Notes under the pieces: generated by a model
What the model was told of the DNA's origin: nothing
The model's input: the letters and a program-made list of their open reading frames with translations, nothing else
The model's database searches: none
Origin: Candidatus Microthrix subdominans
GTDB taxonomy: Bacteria; Actinomycetota; Acidimicrobiia; Acidimicrobiales; Microtrichaceae
DNA: 64,000 bases
NCBI GenBank assembly: GCA_016719385.1
Contig: JADJZA010000001.1
Span: 1,116,001-1,180,000, forward strand
Direction of reading: 5' to 3'
In this document: piece by piece, positions 40,269 through 49,074 of the stretch
How the letters are laid out: the number at the start of each line of letters is the position of its first letter
Position numbering within the stretch: the stretch's first letter is position 1
Translations under genes and position numbers: made by a program

Positions 40269-42541
40269 GCACTCCCAAGGGAGTGACGGGCCGCCTCCGC
40301 CCCGTCGGACGGTCCGCTCGATCGGTGTCGCCCCAGACCCGGGTGGCCCCCGGCTGGTGGGTCCGCCAACACGACCCCGAGTCGTCGTTGTACCTGCCGA
40401 CACCCCTGGCGGCCCGAAACCGCCTCGAGGTCGGTTGGTCGTTGGTGTCCACGCTCGACGGGGCCGGCGCCGCGGCGCTGGACCGGCGCGGCGTGCTCCA
40501 GCTACCGGACGCGTCCTGGGTGCTCGACTGGTGGTTCAACCACGACGGCACCTGGAAGCGGGCGTCGAGCGTCGGTGGTGTCCGCCAGCGGCGCACCGAT
40601 GGTCTACCGGTGGCTGACACACGGGTCCGTGTGGGGCCCAACGAGCTGATCGTGCGTCACGGAGCTGCCCCCAGGACGGGCCCGCCGGGGGCTGCCTGGG
40701 TGACGATCGAGATCGAGGTCGATGGTCCGGACCCGATTGGTCTGGCGATCGTCGCAACACCCTGGACGCTGAGGGATCAGGGCCGGATCGACCACGTGCA
40801 GGTGGAGAACGGCCTCCTGACGGTCGATGGTCGGCCGGCGTTGGTCGCCGAGCGACTTCCTCGTGCCGTGCACGTCGTCGAGGTGGCCGATGAGCTGGTC
40901 GATGAGCTCGCCGTGATCGACCAACCCGCCTCGGCGGGCGAGGGTTCGGCCCGGGAGGTGGCGGCCAGCACGTTGGTGGCCCAGTCGCCCGACGGTGTGG
41001 CCGGCGCAGCGCTCATCTGGCCGATGGCGCATCGCAGCACGCTTCGCCTCGGTGTGCCGATCGGGCCTTCGGAGCCTGGCGTCGAGCTGGATCCCGACGA
41101 GCTGACCGGCCTGGGCGACGTTGATGCCGTTGCCAAAGGATGGGCGCTGCACCTGGCCGCCGAACCGACGATCGAGTTGCCCGACGCGACGCTGACCGCC
41201 GTGGCGCGGGCTGCGTTGGCCCAGCTGTTGGCGGCGTCCGACGGCGCTTGGTTCACCGGGGCGGACGCCCACTCGGCGGCGATCGCCGCCGGGGCGGTGG
41301 CCAGGGCCGGGCACGGCACGTTGGCCCGGGGCGTGGTCGGCGAGGTGGCCCGCCTGACCGACGACGATCCGGCTGGCTTGACAGCGGTGTTGGAGGCGTG
41401 CGTTGGCCTCGGCATCACCATGTCGGCCGACGAGGTCGCCGATGCGCCCGAAGACCTGCTCGTGCACCTGGCGCGGGCGCTGCACGTATGTCGGCGACGG
41501 CTGCGCCGCTGCGGCGTCGGGTGGTGGCCGGCCGCCGGTCGCGACGAGCTGCGGCGTCTGGTTGCCGTCGCCACCGTGCTCGCCGACGGCTGGGACCAGG
41601 ACGGGGTGGCGGACAATGCCCGGGCGGTGGCCGAGCTGTTGGTGGAGGGGGCAAAGACTGAGCCTGTGGCACCTGTGATCGCCGAGGCTGTGGACCCCGA
41701 ACGGTCGTCCGTCGGGGCAGCGCGCGCCGACGACGGGGCGACCGTGGACGGGGTATCCGACCCGGGGGATCAGGAGCTGCAGTCCGGGCTGACGACCGAG
41801 GTGCGCTGGGTACGTCGAACCCCGGGCGCCGATCTCGATCTGCCGGCCACCCTGGCCGCGGCACGAGCCGATATCGCTTGCGGTGACCCCGCCGGGGCGG
41901 TGACCGTCGCTGCGGTGGCCTCGCTGCTGAACCGTCTGGAGTGTTGGCCCGACGCAGTGCACCCCATCCGTCCGTTGGGCGTGGGCGAGGACGGAGCATC
42001 GGTGGCCACGATGGCACACCTGCTGGCGGCCACCTTCGAGCTGTCGGCGCCGATCCAGGCGGATGGCTTGGTCGTGTTTCCGGCGTTCCCGCCCGAGTGG
42101 TGGGGCAAGCCCGCTCAGTTCAGCGCGATGGCGGTGCTCGGCGGCTCGGCCTCGTGCGCCCTGCGCTGGCACGGGGCACGCCCGGCGCTGATCTGGGAGC
42201 TGAGGCCCGACGCAGGTCGAGGGGCATCGAAGCGCTCCGAGGGCCGCCGGCTGAGCGCACCGGCGCTCGACCCGGCGTTTGCGGCCGAGGATCTGGACGG
42301 CGAGGCCCTTCTGGCGATGCCCCCGGGAGCCGCCGAGTTCCTCACCGCCAGGGCCGAGGCCGCCCAGGCAGCCGAGGCCGCCGCGGAGACCTCGGGGACG
42401 GGCACCCCGCAGGAGGCTGGTTCGTCGACCGACGACCGCGGCGCTTCAGCTGGTGAACCTCAGACCGGTGATGGCCGGGCTGGCGGCGGGGTGACGATGA
42501 ACGTCGGCATCCCCACGCGGCGCCGCTCCGACGGCGCCTGA
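40265..42541 (+). CDS. Large hypothetical protein, six-hairpin-glycosidase-like architecture suspected
   Basis: 758 residues that I do not recognise with confidence. Residues 30-330 look like a beta-sandwich (LEVGWSLVSTLDGAGAAALDRRG, WWFNHDGTWKRASS); residues about 330-480 and 560-640 are helical pairs (AQLLAASDGAWFTGADAHSAAIAAGAVARAG), and the end FPAFPPEWWGKPAQFSAMAVLGG resembles the C-terminal cap of (alpha/alpha)6 glycosidases. No catalytic residue can be named. The tail is disordered. GTGA overlap with gpsA indicates co-translation. Confidence 0.68.
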   Translation: MSTPKGVTGRLRPVGRSARSVSPQTRVAPGWWVRQHDPESSLYLPTPLAARNRLEVGWSLVSTLDGAGAAALDRRGVLQLPDASWVLDWWFNHDGTWKRASSVGGVRQRRTDGLPVADTRVRVGPNELIVRHGAAPRTGPPGAAWVTIEIEVDGPDPIGLAIVATPWTLRDQGRIDHVQVENGLLTVDGRPALVAERLPRAVHVVEVADELVDELAVIDQPASAGEGSAREVAASTLVAQSPDGVAGAALIWPMAHRSTLRLGVPIGPSEPGVELDPDELTGLGDVDAVAKGWALHLAAEPTIELPDATLTAVARAALAQLLAASDGAWFTGADAHSAAIAAGAVARAGHGTLARGVVGEVARLTDDDPAGLTAVLEACVGLGITMSADEVADAPEDLLVHLARALHVCRRRLRRCGVGWWPAAGRDELRRLVAVATVLADGWDQDGVADNARAVAELLVEGAKTEPVAPVIAEAVDPERSSVGAARADDGATVDGVSDPGDQELQSGLTTEVRWVRRTPGADLDLPATLAAARADIACGDPAGAVTVAAVASLLNRLECWPDAVHPIRPLGVGEDGASVATMAHLLAATFELSAPIQADGLVVFPAFPPEWWGKPAQFSAMAVLGGSASCALRWHGARPALIWELRPDAGRGASKRSEGRRLSAPALDPAFAAEDLDGEALLAMPPGAAEFLTARAEAAQAAEAAAETSGTGTPQEAGSSTDDRGASAGEPQTGDGRAGGGVTMNVGIPTRRRSDGA

Positions 42542-42626
42542 GTCGCGGCGCCGTTCCGCTGGCAGGAGTCGGGGGTACCGCGCCGCCCGGGCCGCGCCTC
42601 GCTGCGCCGGTCAGAGTTCGAGGCGC

Positions 42627-43265
42627 TTAGCGGCGGCGAAAGCGGTCGGCTAGCCGGGCGAAGAAGCCCCGGCGCTGCGGTGCCGCCGCCTTGGCTTCAT
42701 CGATCGCCCGGCGAAGTCGACGAACCCCCGAATGGTCGGGATGGGAGACCTCCAGGTGGCCGATGAGGGCGTCGGCCCGCTTCAGATGGCCCCGGCGGCG
42801 CGCTACCTCGGCCTCACCCAGGCGCCCCTCGGGCTCCTCGGGGGCCAGGCGGCCGAGGGCGGCCGAACTCGATTGGGCCGCATCGAGGTCGCCGCAGCGC
42901 AGGGCTGCGCGCACCAACGCCTTGTGGTAGGCGGGCACCAGCGGTTCGCGGTCGACGGCGGCTTCCGAGGCGGCCAGGGCCGGTGAGGCCTGCCCGAGTT
43001 GCAACAGCACCCGGGCTCGCAGGTGGTGGCCCTCCGGGTTGTTCGGCTCCGCCGCCACAACCGCATCGGCGGAGCGCAACGCCTCCTCGGGCTGATGGAG
43101 GCTGAGGAGCGTGGACGCCAGCAGTGCCTGGGCCTCGATCGAGCGCGGTTCGCCCTGGAGCAGCCGACGCAGCCGGATCACCGCCAACTCGCCTCGTCCA
43201 TCGGCCACCAGCGCCCGCAGGGCGCTGAGCTGTTCGGCCGCCGATCCGGCGGTGTCGTCGATCAC
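42627..43265 (-). CDS. TPR-repeat protein
   Basis: 212-residue helical protein with about five tetratricopeptide-like units, e.g. RSIEAQALLASTLLSLHQPEEALRSADAVVAAEPNNPEGHHLRARVLLQLGQASPALAASEAAVDREP. The C-terminus is basic (GFFARLADRFRRR). TPRs mediate protein-protein contacts; the partner is unknown. ATG 43265 (MIDDTAGSAAEQ). Divergent from rpiB with 105 nt between. Confidence 0.8.
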   Translation of the reverse strand: MIDDTAGSAAEQLSALRALVADGRGELAVIRLRRLLQGEPRSIEAQALLASTLLSLHQPEEALRSADAVVAAEPNNPEGHHLRARVLLQLGQASPALAASEAAVDREPLVPAYHKALVRAALRCGDLDAAQSSSAALGRLAPEEPEGRLGEAEVARRRGHLKRADALIGHLEVSHPDHSGVRRLRRAIDEAKAAAPQRRGFFARLADRFRRR

Positions 43266-43370
43266 CCCCTCAGGCTAGGCGGATGCGCCACCGCCACGAA
43301 GGAGACAGGTCGGCCGTTGACGTGCGTTCGGAGCCTGAGGGGCGAGGCCGGCGGCGGGTACCGTACGGAC

Positions 43371-43808
43371 ATGCGCATCGCTTATGGGGCAGACGAGTCG
43401 ACCCTCGTCACCGAGCGGATCGCCGAGTGGATCGGCGGCCAGGGGCACGAGGTGGTCATCAACATGATCGATCGACCGTGGCCCTCCGTGGGCGCCGGTG
43501 TGGCCCAGGCGGTGGTCGACGGCGAGTGCGAGGCGGGCATCGTGTGGTGTTACACCGGCACCGGGGTGTCGATCGCCGCCAACAAGGTGGCCGGCGCGCG
43601 GGCTGCGCTGTGCGTCGATGCGGCGACGGCGACCGGCGCTCGCCGCTGGAACGACGCCAACGTGCTCGCCCTGTCGCAGCGGCTCACCACCGAGGACGTG
43701 GCCAAGGAGATCATTGCCGCGTTTCTGGCCGGCGAGCCCGATGCCGATGAGGTGGCCACGATCGCCGCCGTTGAGCCGGCGCGCACAACGGGCGATGGCG
43801 ATGCCTGA
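43371..43808 (+). CDS. rpiB: RpiB/LacAB-family sugar-phosphate isomerase
   Basis: 145 residues. The family signature is WCYTGTGVSIAANKVAGARAALCVD, close to the RpiB sequence CGTGIGMSIAANKVPGIRAALC, with its active-site Cys preceding TGTG. RRWNDANVLALSQR follows as expected. RpiB interconverts ribose 5-phosphate and ribulose 5-phosphate; several actinobacteria use similar proteins for other sugar phosphates, so the substrate is not certain. The stop overlaps the rnhB start. Confidence 0.8.
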   Translation: MRIAYGADESTLVTERIAEWIGGQGHEVVINMIDRPWPSVGAGVAQAVVDGECEAGIVWCYTGTGVSIAANKVAGARAALCVDAATATGARRWNDANVLALSQRLTTEDVAKEIIAAFLAGEPDADEVATIAAVEPARTTGDGDA

Positions 43809-44565
43809 GGGCCCGGGCCCGACGGGCGGGTCCGGTGCGGTTGCCAAGGCGTCCCGCTCGGCGTCGGCAGGTTCGCGCCGGTCGGGCAAGCGGGCGGTCA
43901 GCACCAAGCGGGCGCCCAGCCTGGAGTTCGAGCGTCGCTGGTGGGATGAGGGCGCCGAATGCGTCGTCGGCATCGACGAGGTGGGCAGGGGTTCGTGGGC
44001 GGGCCCGCTCACCGTCGGGGTGGCGGTGTTGGCCACCGATCGGCGGGTCAACGGCGTGCGTGACTCCAAGATGCTCAGCGAGGCACGTCGCGAGGAACTC
44101 TTCGACCGGGTGGCCGAGCGGTGTGCGGGTTGGGCGGTCGGCCACGCCTGGCCGGGAGAGTGTGACGAGCTGGGTATGTCCGCCGCCCAGCGGTTGGCCG
44201 CACGTCGGGCGCTCGACGCGCTGAACCTCCCGGTCGATGCCGTGCTGCTCGACGGCAAGTGGGACTTCGTCGGACACGAGAACACGACGATGCTCGTCAA
44301 GGGCGACGCCCGCTGCCGGTCGATCGCCACCGCCTCGATCCTGGCCAAGGTCAGCCGGGACCGGATGATGCGGGCAGCGGCCGCCGATCACCCCGGCTAC
44401 GACTTTGAATACAACAAGGGCTACCCGTGCCCACGTCACCAACTTGCCCTGCTCGGCTACGGCCCGACTGCGATCCACCGGCGCAGCTGGTCGTTCTGCG
44501 ACGATCTACCGTGGCCTGGTCAGCGCTACGTGCGTCCCGACCCGCAGCTCTCCCTGTTCGGGTGA
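43795..44565 (+). CDS. rnhB: Ribonuclease HII
   Basis: 256 residues with an about 55-residue basic N-terminal extension not found in most bacterial RnhB. The catalytic block is CVVGIDEVGRGSWAGPLTVGV, then DSKMLSEARRE and SIATASILAKVSRDRMM; FEYNKGYPCPRH is the usual C-terminal motif. It removes single ribonucleotides and RNA from RNA-DNA hybrids. ATG 43795 or 43801; both lie within the rpiB stop region. Confidence 0.93.
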   Translation: MAMPEGPGPTGGSGAVAKASRSASAGSRRSGKRAVSTKRAPSLEFERRWWDEGAECVVGIDEVGRGSWAGPLTVGVAVLATDRRVNGVRDSKMLSEARREELFDRVAERCAGWAVGHAWPGECDELGMSAAQRLAARRALDALNLPVDAVLLDGKWDFVGHENTTMLVKGDARCRSIATASILAKVSRDRMMRAAAADHPGYDFEYNKGYPCPRHQLALLGYGPTAIHRRSWSFCDDLPWPGQRYVRPDPQLSLFG

Positions 44566-44587
44566 CGAGGCCCGGTAGCGTGACGGC

Positions 44588-45550
44588 GTGAAGTGGGACG
44601 AAGAGGCCTCGCCGGACATGACCAACGTCGACGATCGGCGGGCCGATGGCCCCCGCTCGGGTGGCGGCCTGCGGTTTCCGTTCCCCGGTGGTGCCGGCGG
44701 CCGCGGCGGGTCGGGTGGCCTGCCCATCGGCAAGGGCGGCGGCATCCTCGGCCTGGTGATTGCCTTGGCGGTGGTGTTCGTGCTGCCCCGGCTGGGAGGG
44801 GGCGGGGAGGGGCTGCCCTTCAACGTCGACGGTTTGGACCTTCCGGGTTCGGTGCCGCAGGCATCCGGGCAGGGTGGACGGGTTGACGATGTCCCGCCGA
44901 CCGATGAGGCCGGACGTTTCGTGGTGTGGGTGTTCAACGACGTGCAGCGCACGTGGACGAAGCAGTTTGCCGACGGCGGTCGAAACTACGAGGACGCCAA
45001 GCTCAACCTGTTTCGGGGTTCGGTCGACAGCGGTTGCGGCCGGGCGTCCTCAGCGATGGGTCCGTTCTATTGCCCGGCGGACTCCGAGGTGTACATCGAC
45101 GAGACCTTCTTCGACGAGCTGTCCAGCCGTTTCGGTGCCCCGGGTGATTTTGCTCAGGCCTACGTGGTCGCCCATGAGGTTGGTCATCACGTTCAGAACC
45201 TCGTCGGTACCTCCGACGAAGTGCAGCGGCTCAGCCGGAAGCACCCCGACGAGGCCAACGCCCTCTCGATCCGGTTGGAACTCCAGGCGGATTGCCTGGC
45301 CGGTGTGTGGGCCCGCAACGTCTACCAAGACGACTCCTCGGAGCGCGGGCTGGAACCCGGCGACATCGAGGAGGGCCTCGGCGCGGCGGCGGCCGTGGGC
45401 GACGATCGCATCCAGGAGCAGGCGACCGGTCGCATCGACCCGGAGTCCTGGAACCACGGCAGCTCCGAGCAACGGGTGAGGTGGTTCCGGGTGGGCTTCG
45501 ACAGCGGGGCGGCCGAGCGCTGCGACACCTTTGGGGTGGAACGCCCCTGA
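44588..45550 (+). CDS. Neutral zinc metallopeptidase (YpfJ-family)
   Basis: 320 residues. A Gly-rich cytoplasmic N-terminus and one hydrophobic segment (ILGLVIALAVVFVLPRLGGG) anchor the extracytoplasmic peptidase domain, which carries VVAHEVGHHVQNL (zinc-binding HExGH form) and downstream LQADCLAGVW as third ligand region. DSGCGRASSAMGPFYCPAD suggests a disulphide. Family proteins are uncharacterised putative metallopeptidases. 22 nt after rnhB. Confidence 0.9.
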   Translation: MKWDEEASPDMTNVDDRRADGPRSGGGLRFPFPGGAGGRGGSGGLPIGKGGGILGLVIALAVVFVLPRLGGGGEGLPFNVDGLDLPGSVPQASGQGGRVDDVPPTDEAGRFVVWVFNDVQRTWTKQFADGGRNYEDAKLNLFRGSVDSGCGRASSAMGPFYCPADSEVYIDETFFDELSSRFGAPGDFAQAYVVAHEVGHHVQNLVGTSDEVQRLSRKHPDEANALSIRLELQADCLAGVWARNVYQDDSSERGLEPGDIEEGLGAAAAVGDDRIQEQATGRIDPESWNHGSSEQRVRWFRVGFDSGAAERCDTFGVERP

Positions 45551-45569
45551 GCCGGTACGATCTCGGTCC

Positions 45570-45902
45570 ATGGGTCAGCCGGTCGTCGTTACGCAGAAGA
45601 ATTCCAGTCGCCCGGGTGTGGTTCGTTACGAGCTCAACCGCACGCTGACGGGTACCGGTCACGAGGTGTACCTTCCCGACTCGCCGATCTCCGGCCACCG
45701 GCCGCCCGACCTCCTCGCCCGACGGCTCTTTGAGCAGGTGCGCGGCCTCGAGTCGATCCACATCCTCGGGGGCATGGTCACCGTCGAGATGTCCTTTGGA
45801 ACGGACGCGGACGTCGCCAAGGCGATCATGGAGGAGCTGTACACCTTCTATCGTCCGGGCGTCCCTCTGCCGAGCATCGAGGTCGAAGAACCCGTCGGTT
45901 AA
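45570..45902 (+). CDS. NifU N-terminal (Nfu_N)-like domain protein
   Basis: 110 residues. The fold pattern RPGVVRYELNRTLTGTGHEVYL, PPDLLARRLFEQVRGLESIHILGGMVTVEM resembles the Nfu_N domain found in iron-sulphur scaffold proteins, but no CxxC is present, so it is not a scaffold on its own. ATG 45570 gives a compact domain; a longer reading overlaps the peptidase end. Function unassigned. Confidence 0.65.
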   Translation: MGQPVVVTQKNSSRPGVVRYELNRTLTGTGHEVYLPDSPISGHRPPDLLARRLFEQVRGLESIHILGGMVTVEMSFGTDADVAKAIMEELYTFYRPGVPLPSIEVEEPVG

Positions 45903-45948
45903 CGCCGTTCGAACTCTGCGTTTGCGTGCCGAGTGGCCGCCGAACTTC

Positions 45949-46668
45949 CTACACGGCAACCCCGAGCAACGTGTGGATGCCGAGTACCGCCACGCCGAGA
46001 CAGCCCAGCATCCGCCCACGGTGGATGAGCTGCGGGGTGAGCACCCGGCCGAGGGCGTCGCCGAGCACTAGGAAACCGCCGTGGACCAGCACGGATGCCG
46101 ACACGATGCCGAGGACCCACCCGGGGCCCAGCGCGGCGCCGGCGCTCATCGCCAGCGTGGCAAACGCCACCAACGTCAGCGGGTTGATGGCGCACAACGC
46201 CGCGAACCGGGCGGCCAGCCCGACGGGGGCCGGCCGAGGCGCATCCGCTCGTCCGGCGGCGATCGCCGAAGGTGTCGGGAGTGGTCCGGATGAGCCCACC
46301 GGCACCGGCACCGGCACCGGCACCGGCACCGCCATCGGCGCCGGTGCCGAATCGGTTGGCCCGACGCTGTCGGCGCCGCCCCGCTGGGAGCGGGCGTGGA
46401 TGAGCAGGTAAGCGGCCAGGACCATCAGCGCCAGACCTCCGCCCCATCCCAGGGCCTGCTGATGCTCGTTGAGCAGCCGCTGCAGGCCCAGCCCGGCGGC
46501 GGCGGTGGCCGAGGCGTAGGCCAGGTCGACGCCGGCGACGCCCAACGGCGCCGGCCAGCCGCCTCGCACGCCGGTGGTCAGGCCGGTGTCGAGCACCATC
46601 AGCGAGACAGGGCCGACGATCAACAACAAGGGGAGGGAACTGGTGAATCCCACGATCAATCCGTTCAT
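45949..46668 (-). CDS. LysE/RhtB-family amino-acid exporter
   Basis: 239 residues with six predicted TM segments. LLLIVGPVSLMVLDTGLTTGVRGG at the N-terminus is the LysE signature. The large cytoplasmic loop is expanded by a (VP)5 run encoded by (CACCGG)n plus PAPVGLAARFAAL. The exporter is divergent from an Lrp/AsnC regulator, the arrangement known for LysE with LysG- or Lrp-type regulators, so amino-acid responsive export is likely. Substrate unknown. Confidence 0.82.
   Translation of the reverse strand: MNGLIVGFTSSLPLLLIVGPVSLMVLDTGLTTGVRGGWPAPLGVAGVDLAYASATAAAGLGLQRLLNEHQQALGWGGGLALMVLAAYLLIHARSQRGGADSVGPTDSAPAPMAVPVPVPVPVPVGSSGPLPTPSAIAAGRADAPRPAPVGLAARFAALCAINPLTLVAFATLAMSAGAALGPGWVLGIVSASVLVHGGFLVLGDALGRVLTPQLIHRGRMLGCLGVAVLGIHTLLGVAV
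46297..46331. repeat. (CACCGG)n microsatellite inside the LysE loop
   Basis: Five complete copies of CACCGG plus a partial sixth, encoding VPVPVPVPVP on the minus strand in the cytoplasmic loop between TM halves. Confidence 0.8.
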
Positions 46669-46730
46669 GACCGCAGTCTGACCACAACGACCCCGTGGCG
46701 ATCGGGGTCAACAGCGGCTAGAACGAGTGT

Positions 46731-47189
46731 ATGACCGTGGAAAACGTGGAGTTAGACGATATTGACCGTGCTCTTGTTGGACTTCTCCGCCGAACGGGAC
46801 GGATGTCATACCGCGATCTGGGCATGGAGGTGGCCCTTGGCGCCAGCGCCACCGCCGATCGGGTGAAGCGGCTGGAGCGCGCAGGGGTGATCGCCGGTTA
46901 CTCGGCGGTGATCGACCCGGAGACGATCGGGCGCACACTGCGGGCTGCGATCGACGTTCGCTTGCCGGCCGACGGCGATCACGAGGGCTTTGAGGCCGGC
47001 CTGGCCACCCTCGATGAGGTCGACCTCGCAGCCCACGTCACCGGCCCGTTCGACTACCTGATCCTGATGGCGGTGGCGGGGGTGCCTCGGCTGGACGACA
47101 TCGTGCGCAACTGGGGTCACTCGTTTCTGGCCGAGACATCCACCCGGATCCTGCTGCACACGGTGGAGCTGGAGAATCAGCCCGGCTGA
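46731..47189 (+). CDS. Lrp/AsnC-family regulator
   Basis: 152 residues: helix-turn-helix LDDIDRALVGLLRRTGRMSYRDLGMEVALGASATADRVKRLERAGVIAGY, then the RAM ligand-binding domain (RAAIDVRLPADGDHEGFEAGLAT, HVTGPFDYLILMAV). It lies 62 nt from the divergent lysE, and probably controls it in response to an amino acid. A hairpin at 47196-47210 follows the stop. Confidence 0.88.
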   Translation: MTVENVELDDIDRALVGLLRRTGRMSYRDLGMEVALGASATADRVKRLERAGVIAGYSAVIDPETIGRTLRAAIDVRLPADGDHEGFEAGLATLDEVDLAAHVTGPFDYLILMAVAGVPRLDDIVRNWGHSFLAETSTRILLHTVELENQPG

Positions 47190-47195
47190 TCACCT

Positions 47196-47210
47196 CCGGG
47201 CAACGCCCGG
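47196..47210. terminator. Small GC hairpin between convergent genes
   Basis: CCGGGC-AAC-GCCCGG, a perfect 6-bp stem 7 nt after the Lrp stop and 14 nt before the facing stop. No U-run; weak bidirectional terminator candidate. Confidence 0.35.
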
Positions 47211-47223
47211 TGCAGCGCTTGGC

Positions 47224-48447
47224 TCAGGCAGCGGGGGTTGGAGCCGGGCGCACCCGGGAGGCGATCAGCAGCCCGGCCCGCACCGCGCCGTCGAGCGTCC
47301 AGGCGGCGATTGCGCCGACATAGAGCGGAGTTCCCAACCCGGCGACGGCGGCGATAGCGGCGACGTTGCCGGCGATCAACCCCACCCAGGAGCGGGTGAG
47401 GGCAAAGTTCGCCGTCAGGCGCCGGTGACCCCCGCCCACCAACACCGGTCCGAGATAGGACAACGACGCCACCAGCAGCTGCACGTAGGCGCCGAGGGCA
47501 AGCGCGGGGATCACCGCCCCCGAGAAGGGTGGATGGCCGTTGGCGGCGTGAACCGCTGCCAGTGCGACGGCACCGACCCACCACGCGATCGACGCTCCTG
47601 CTTGGATCAGCCGGGGTCCGGCCCACCGGAACTGCTTGGCGCCCAAGTCCGGCAGCAGCGATGCGAGGACGAGCAGCGTCAGCGCATAGGTGGCCAGGCC
47701 GACCGTCGTCACCACAGGCCATTCGCCCAACGAACCGATCACCGCCAGCGTCAGCCCCGTTGCCATCGTTGCCTGCACGCCGAACTGAGCCTGCTGGGTG
47801 GCCCGGGGCGACGGCTTCGTCTTGGCCTGGGTAGCGACGAAGAACGGCAGGGTGCCGGCGATCACCAGCCCGGACAGGCCGAGCAGGTTGATCGTCGCAT
47901 GCACGTCGCGCAGTTGGCCGTAGTACCCACCGCCACCGCCCGAGCCCAGCACCGCCCCAAGGGTCACGCCGACCGCTCCCAGCCCGGCGCCGGTGACATA
48001 GGCGACGATCGCCGGACGAAGCCTCCGTTGGATGGCGCTCCGGCCGATGCCGACCAGGATGACGATGAGCAGCACAAGCCCGGCGAGCACCAGCGTCCCG
48101 CCCAACCCGGTGAGAGCATCGATTGGCACCTCGCGTCCGATCGCCACCAGGACGACCCCGGCTGCGATCAGGACCCGTTGAAAGCTCACCAGGATCGACC
48201 GGGGTGCAGGAGCGGCTCCCCAGGTGACCCCGAGGAACTGCGTCACGCCCGAGATCGCCACAAGGAGCGCTCCGGCCAGGGCCAGGTGCAACGGCAACCA
48301 CGATCCGGTCGAGTGGGGCACGGCGCCGGCGACCGCAGCGGCGACCAGGAACAGCGCGACCAGCACCACCGTCGGGCGCAGTTGTGCTTGAGCCTGGGCA
48401 ACGCGGTTCGGTGCTGCCTTCGGTTTGGTGCGCTCCGTCTCACTCAC
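47224..48447 (-). CDS. Polytopic membrane protein, possible heme/copper-oxidase-like family
   Basis: 407 residues with about 12 hydrophobic segments. WLPLHLALAGALLVAISGVTQFL near the start and DVHATINLLGLSGLVIAGTLPFF in the middle put histidines at the heads of TM helices, as in NnrS/CcoN-like and copper-related membrane proteins of actinobacteria; this is a weak resemblance and I leave the function open. The GTG at 48447 begins VSETERTKPKAA. Divergent from the HNH gene across 224 nt. Confidence 0.6.
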   Translation of the reverse strand: MSETERTKPKAAPNRVAQAQAQLRPTVVLVALFLVAAAVAGAVPHSTGSWLPLHLALAGALLVAISGVTQFLGVTWGAAPAPRSILVSFQRVLIAAGVVLVAIGREVPIDALTGLGGTLVLAGLVLLIVILVGIGRSAIQRRLRPAIVAYVTGAGLGAVGVTLGAVLGSGGGGGYYGQLRDVHATINLLGLSGLVIAGTLPFFVATQAKTKPSPRATQQAQFGVQATMATGLTLAVIGSLGEWPVVTTVGLATYALTLLVLASLLPDLGAKQFRWAGPRLIQAGASIAWWVGAVALAAVHAANGHPPFSGAVIPALALGAYVQLLVASLSYLGPVLVGGGHRRLTANFALTRSWVGLIAGNVAAIAAVAGLGTPLYVGAIAAWTLDGAVRAGLLIASRVRPAPTPAA

Positions 48448-48536
48448 AGCACCTATTGTGGCCCTCCCGACGGACCGACCCCACCGCTCCCTCGGCTTCC
48501 TGGCACTCATCCACGTCTTTGAGCCGTCGCTCGGTC

Positions 48537-48585
48537 GCTTTGGGACGATTAAGGGCCGGGGGGTGACCCGTCATCATCCCAAAGC
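48537..48585. repeat. 9-bp inverted repeat in a divergent promoter region
   Basis: GCTTTGGGA (48537-48545) and TCCCAAAGC (48577-48585), 31 bp apart, in the 224-nt spacer 48448-48671 between the membrane-protein and HNH genes. Otherwise nothing recognisable is in this spacer. Confidence 0.4.
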
Positions 48586-48671
48586 TCGCCGGTCGGCCGT
48601 TCACCCCGTCTTTCGGTGCGGACGAGGAGGATCGCCCAGGTAGGCCCGCAGGTCGCCTACCGTCGTCGGCC

Positions 48672-49043
48672 ATGGCAGTGAACCGCAGCCGCCGGGCCAG
48701 GGCGTCCCGCAAGCGCAAACGGCGCATGGATCGGGTCGAACATGACCTCACCGACGAACACTGGGACGCGGTTCAGGCGGCCTGGGGCGGATGTGCCTAT
48801 TGCGGGGCCACCGGCGTGCCCATGCAGAAAGACTGCCTGCTGGCCCTGTCGCGGGGCGGGCGCTACACGCTGGACAACATCGTTCCGGCCTGCCGCTCGT
48901 GCAATGCCAGCAAGTGTAACGACGAGGTGACCGGTTGGCTTCGGCGCAAACGCCTCGACGAGGCCACCTTCCTGACACGCCACTACGAGATCCGAGCGGA
49001 GCTCACCGGGCGGTTCGCACCAGAGCCAACGGCGAGCCCGTAG
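48672..49043 (+). CDS. HNH endonuclease-fold protein
   Basis: 123 residues. A very basic N-terminus (NRSRRARASRKRKRRMDR) precedes the zinc-ribbon HNH core: CAYCG, then DCLLALSRGGRYTLDNIVPACRSCNASK, with two CxxC pairs holding the zinc and LxxLSRGG/DNIVPAC as the ββα-metal region. The usual catalytic His is replaced by the LAL region, so activity is uncertain. Basic tail suggests DNA binding. No restriction or mobile-element gene is adjacent. Confidence 0.8.
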   Translation: MAVNRSRRARASRKRKRRMDRVEHDLTDEHWDAVQAAWGGCAYCGATGVPMQKDCLLALSRGGRYTLDNIVPACRSCNASKCNDEVTGWLRRKRLDEATFLTRHYEIRAELTGRFAPEPTASP

Positions 49044-49074
49044 CCATCAGCCATCGAGCGGACATCTGTCGCCG

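Noticed and set aside
45904..45930. tRNA T-arm-like GTTCGAAC sequence
   Set aside because: No acceptor, D or anticodon arms fold around it.
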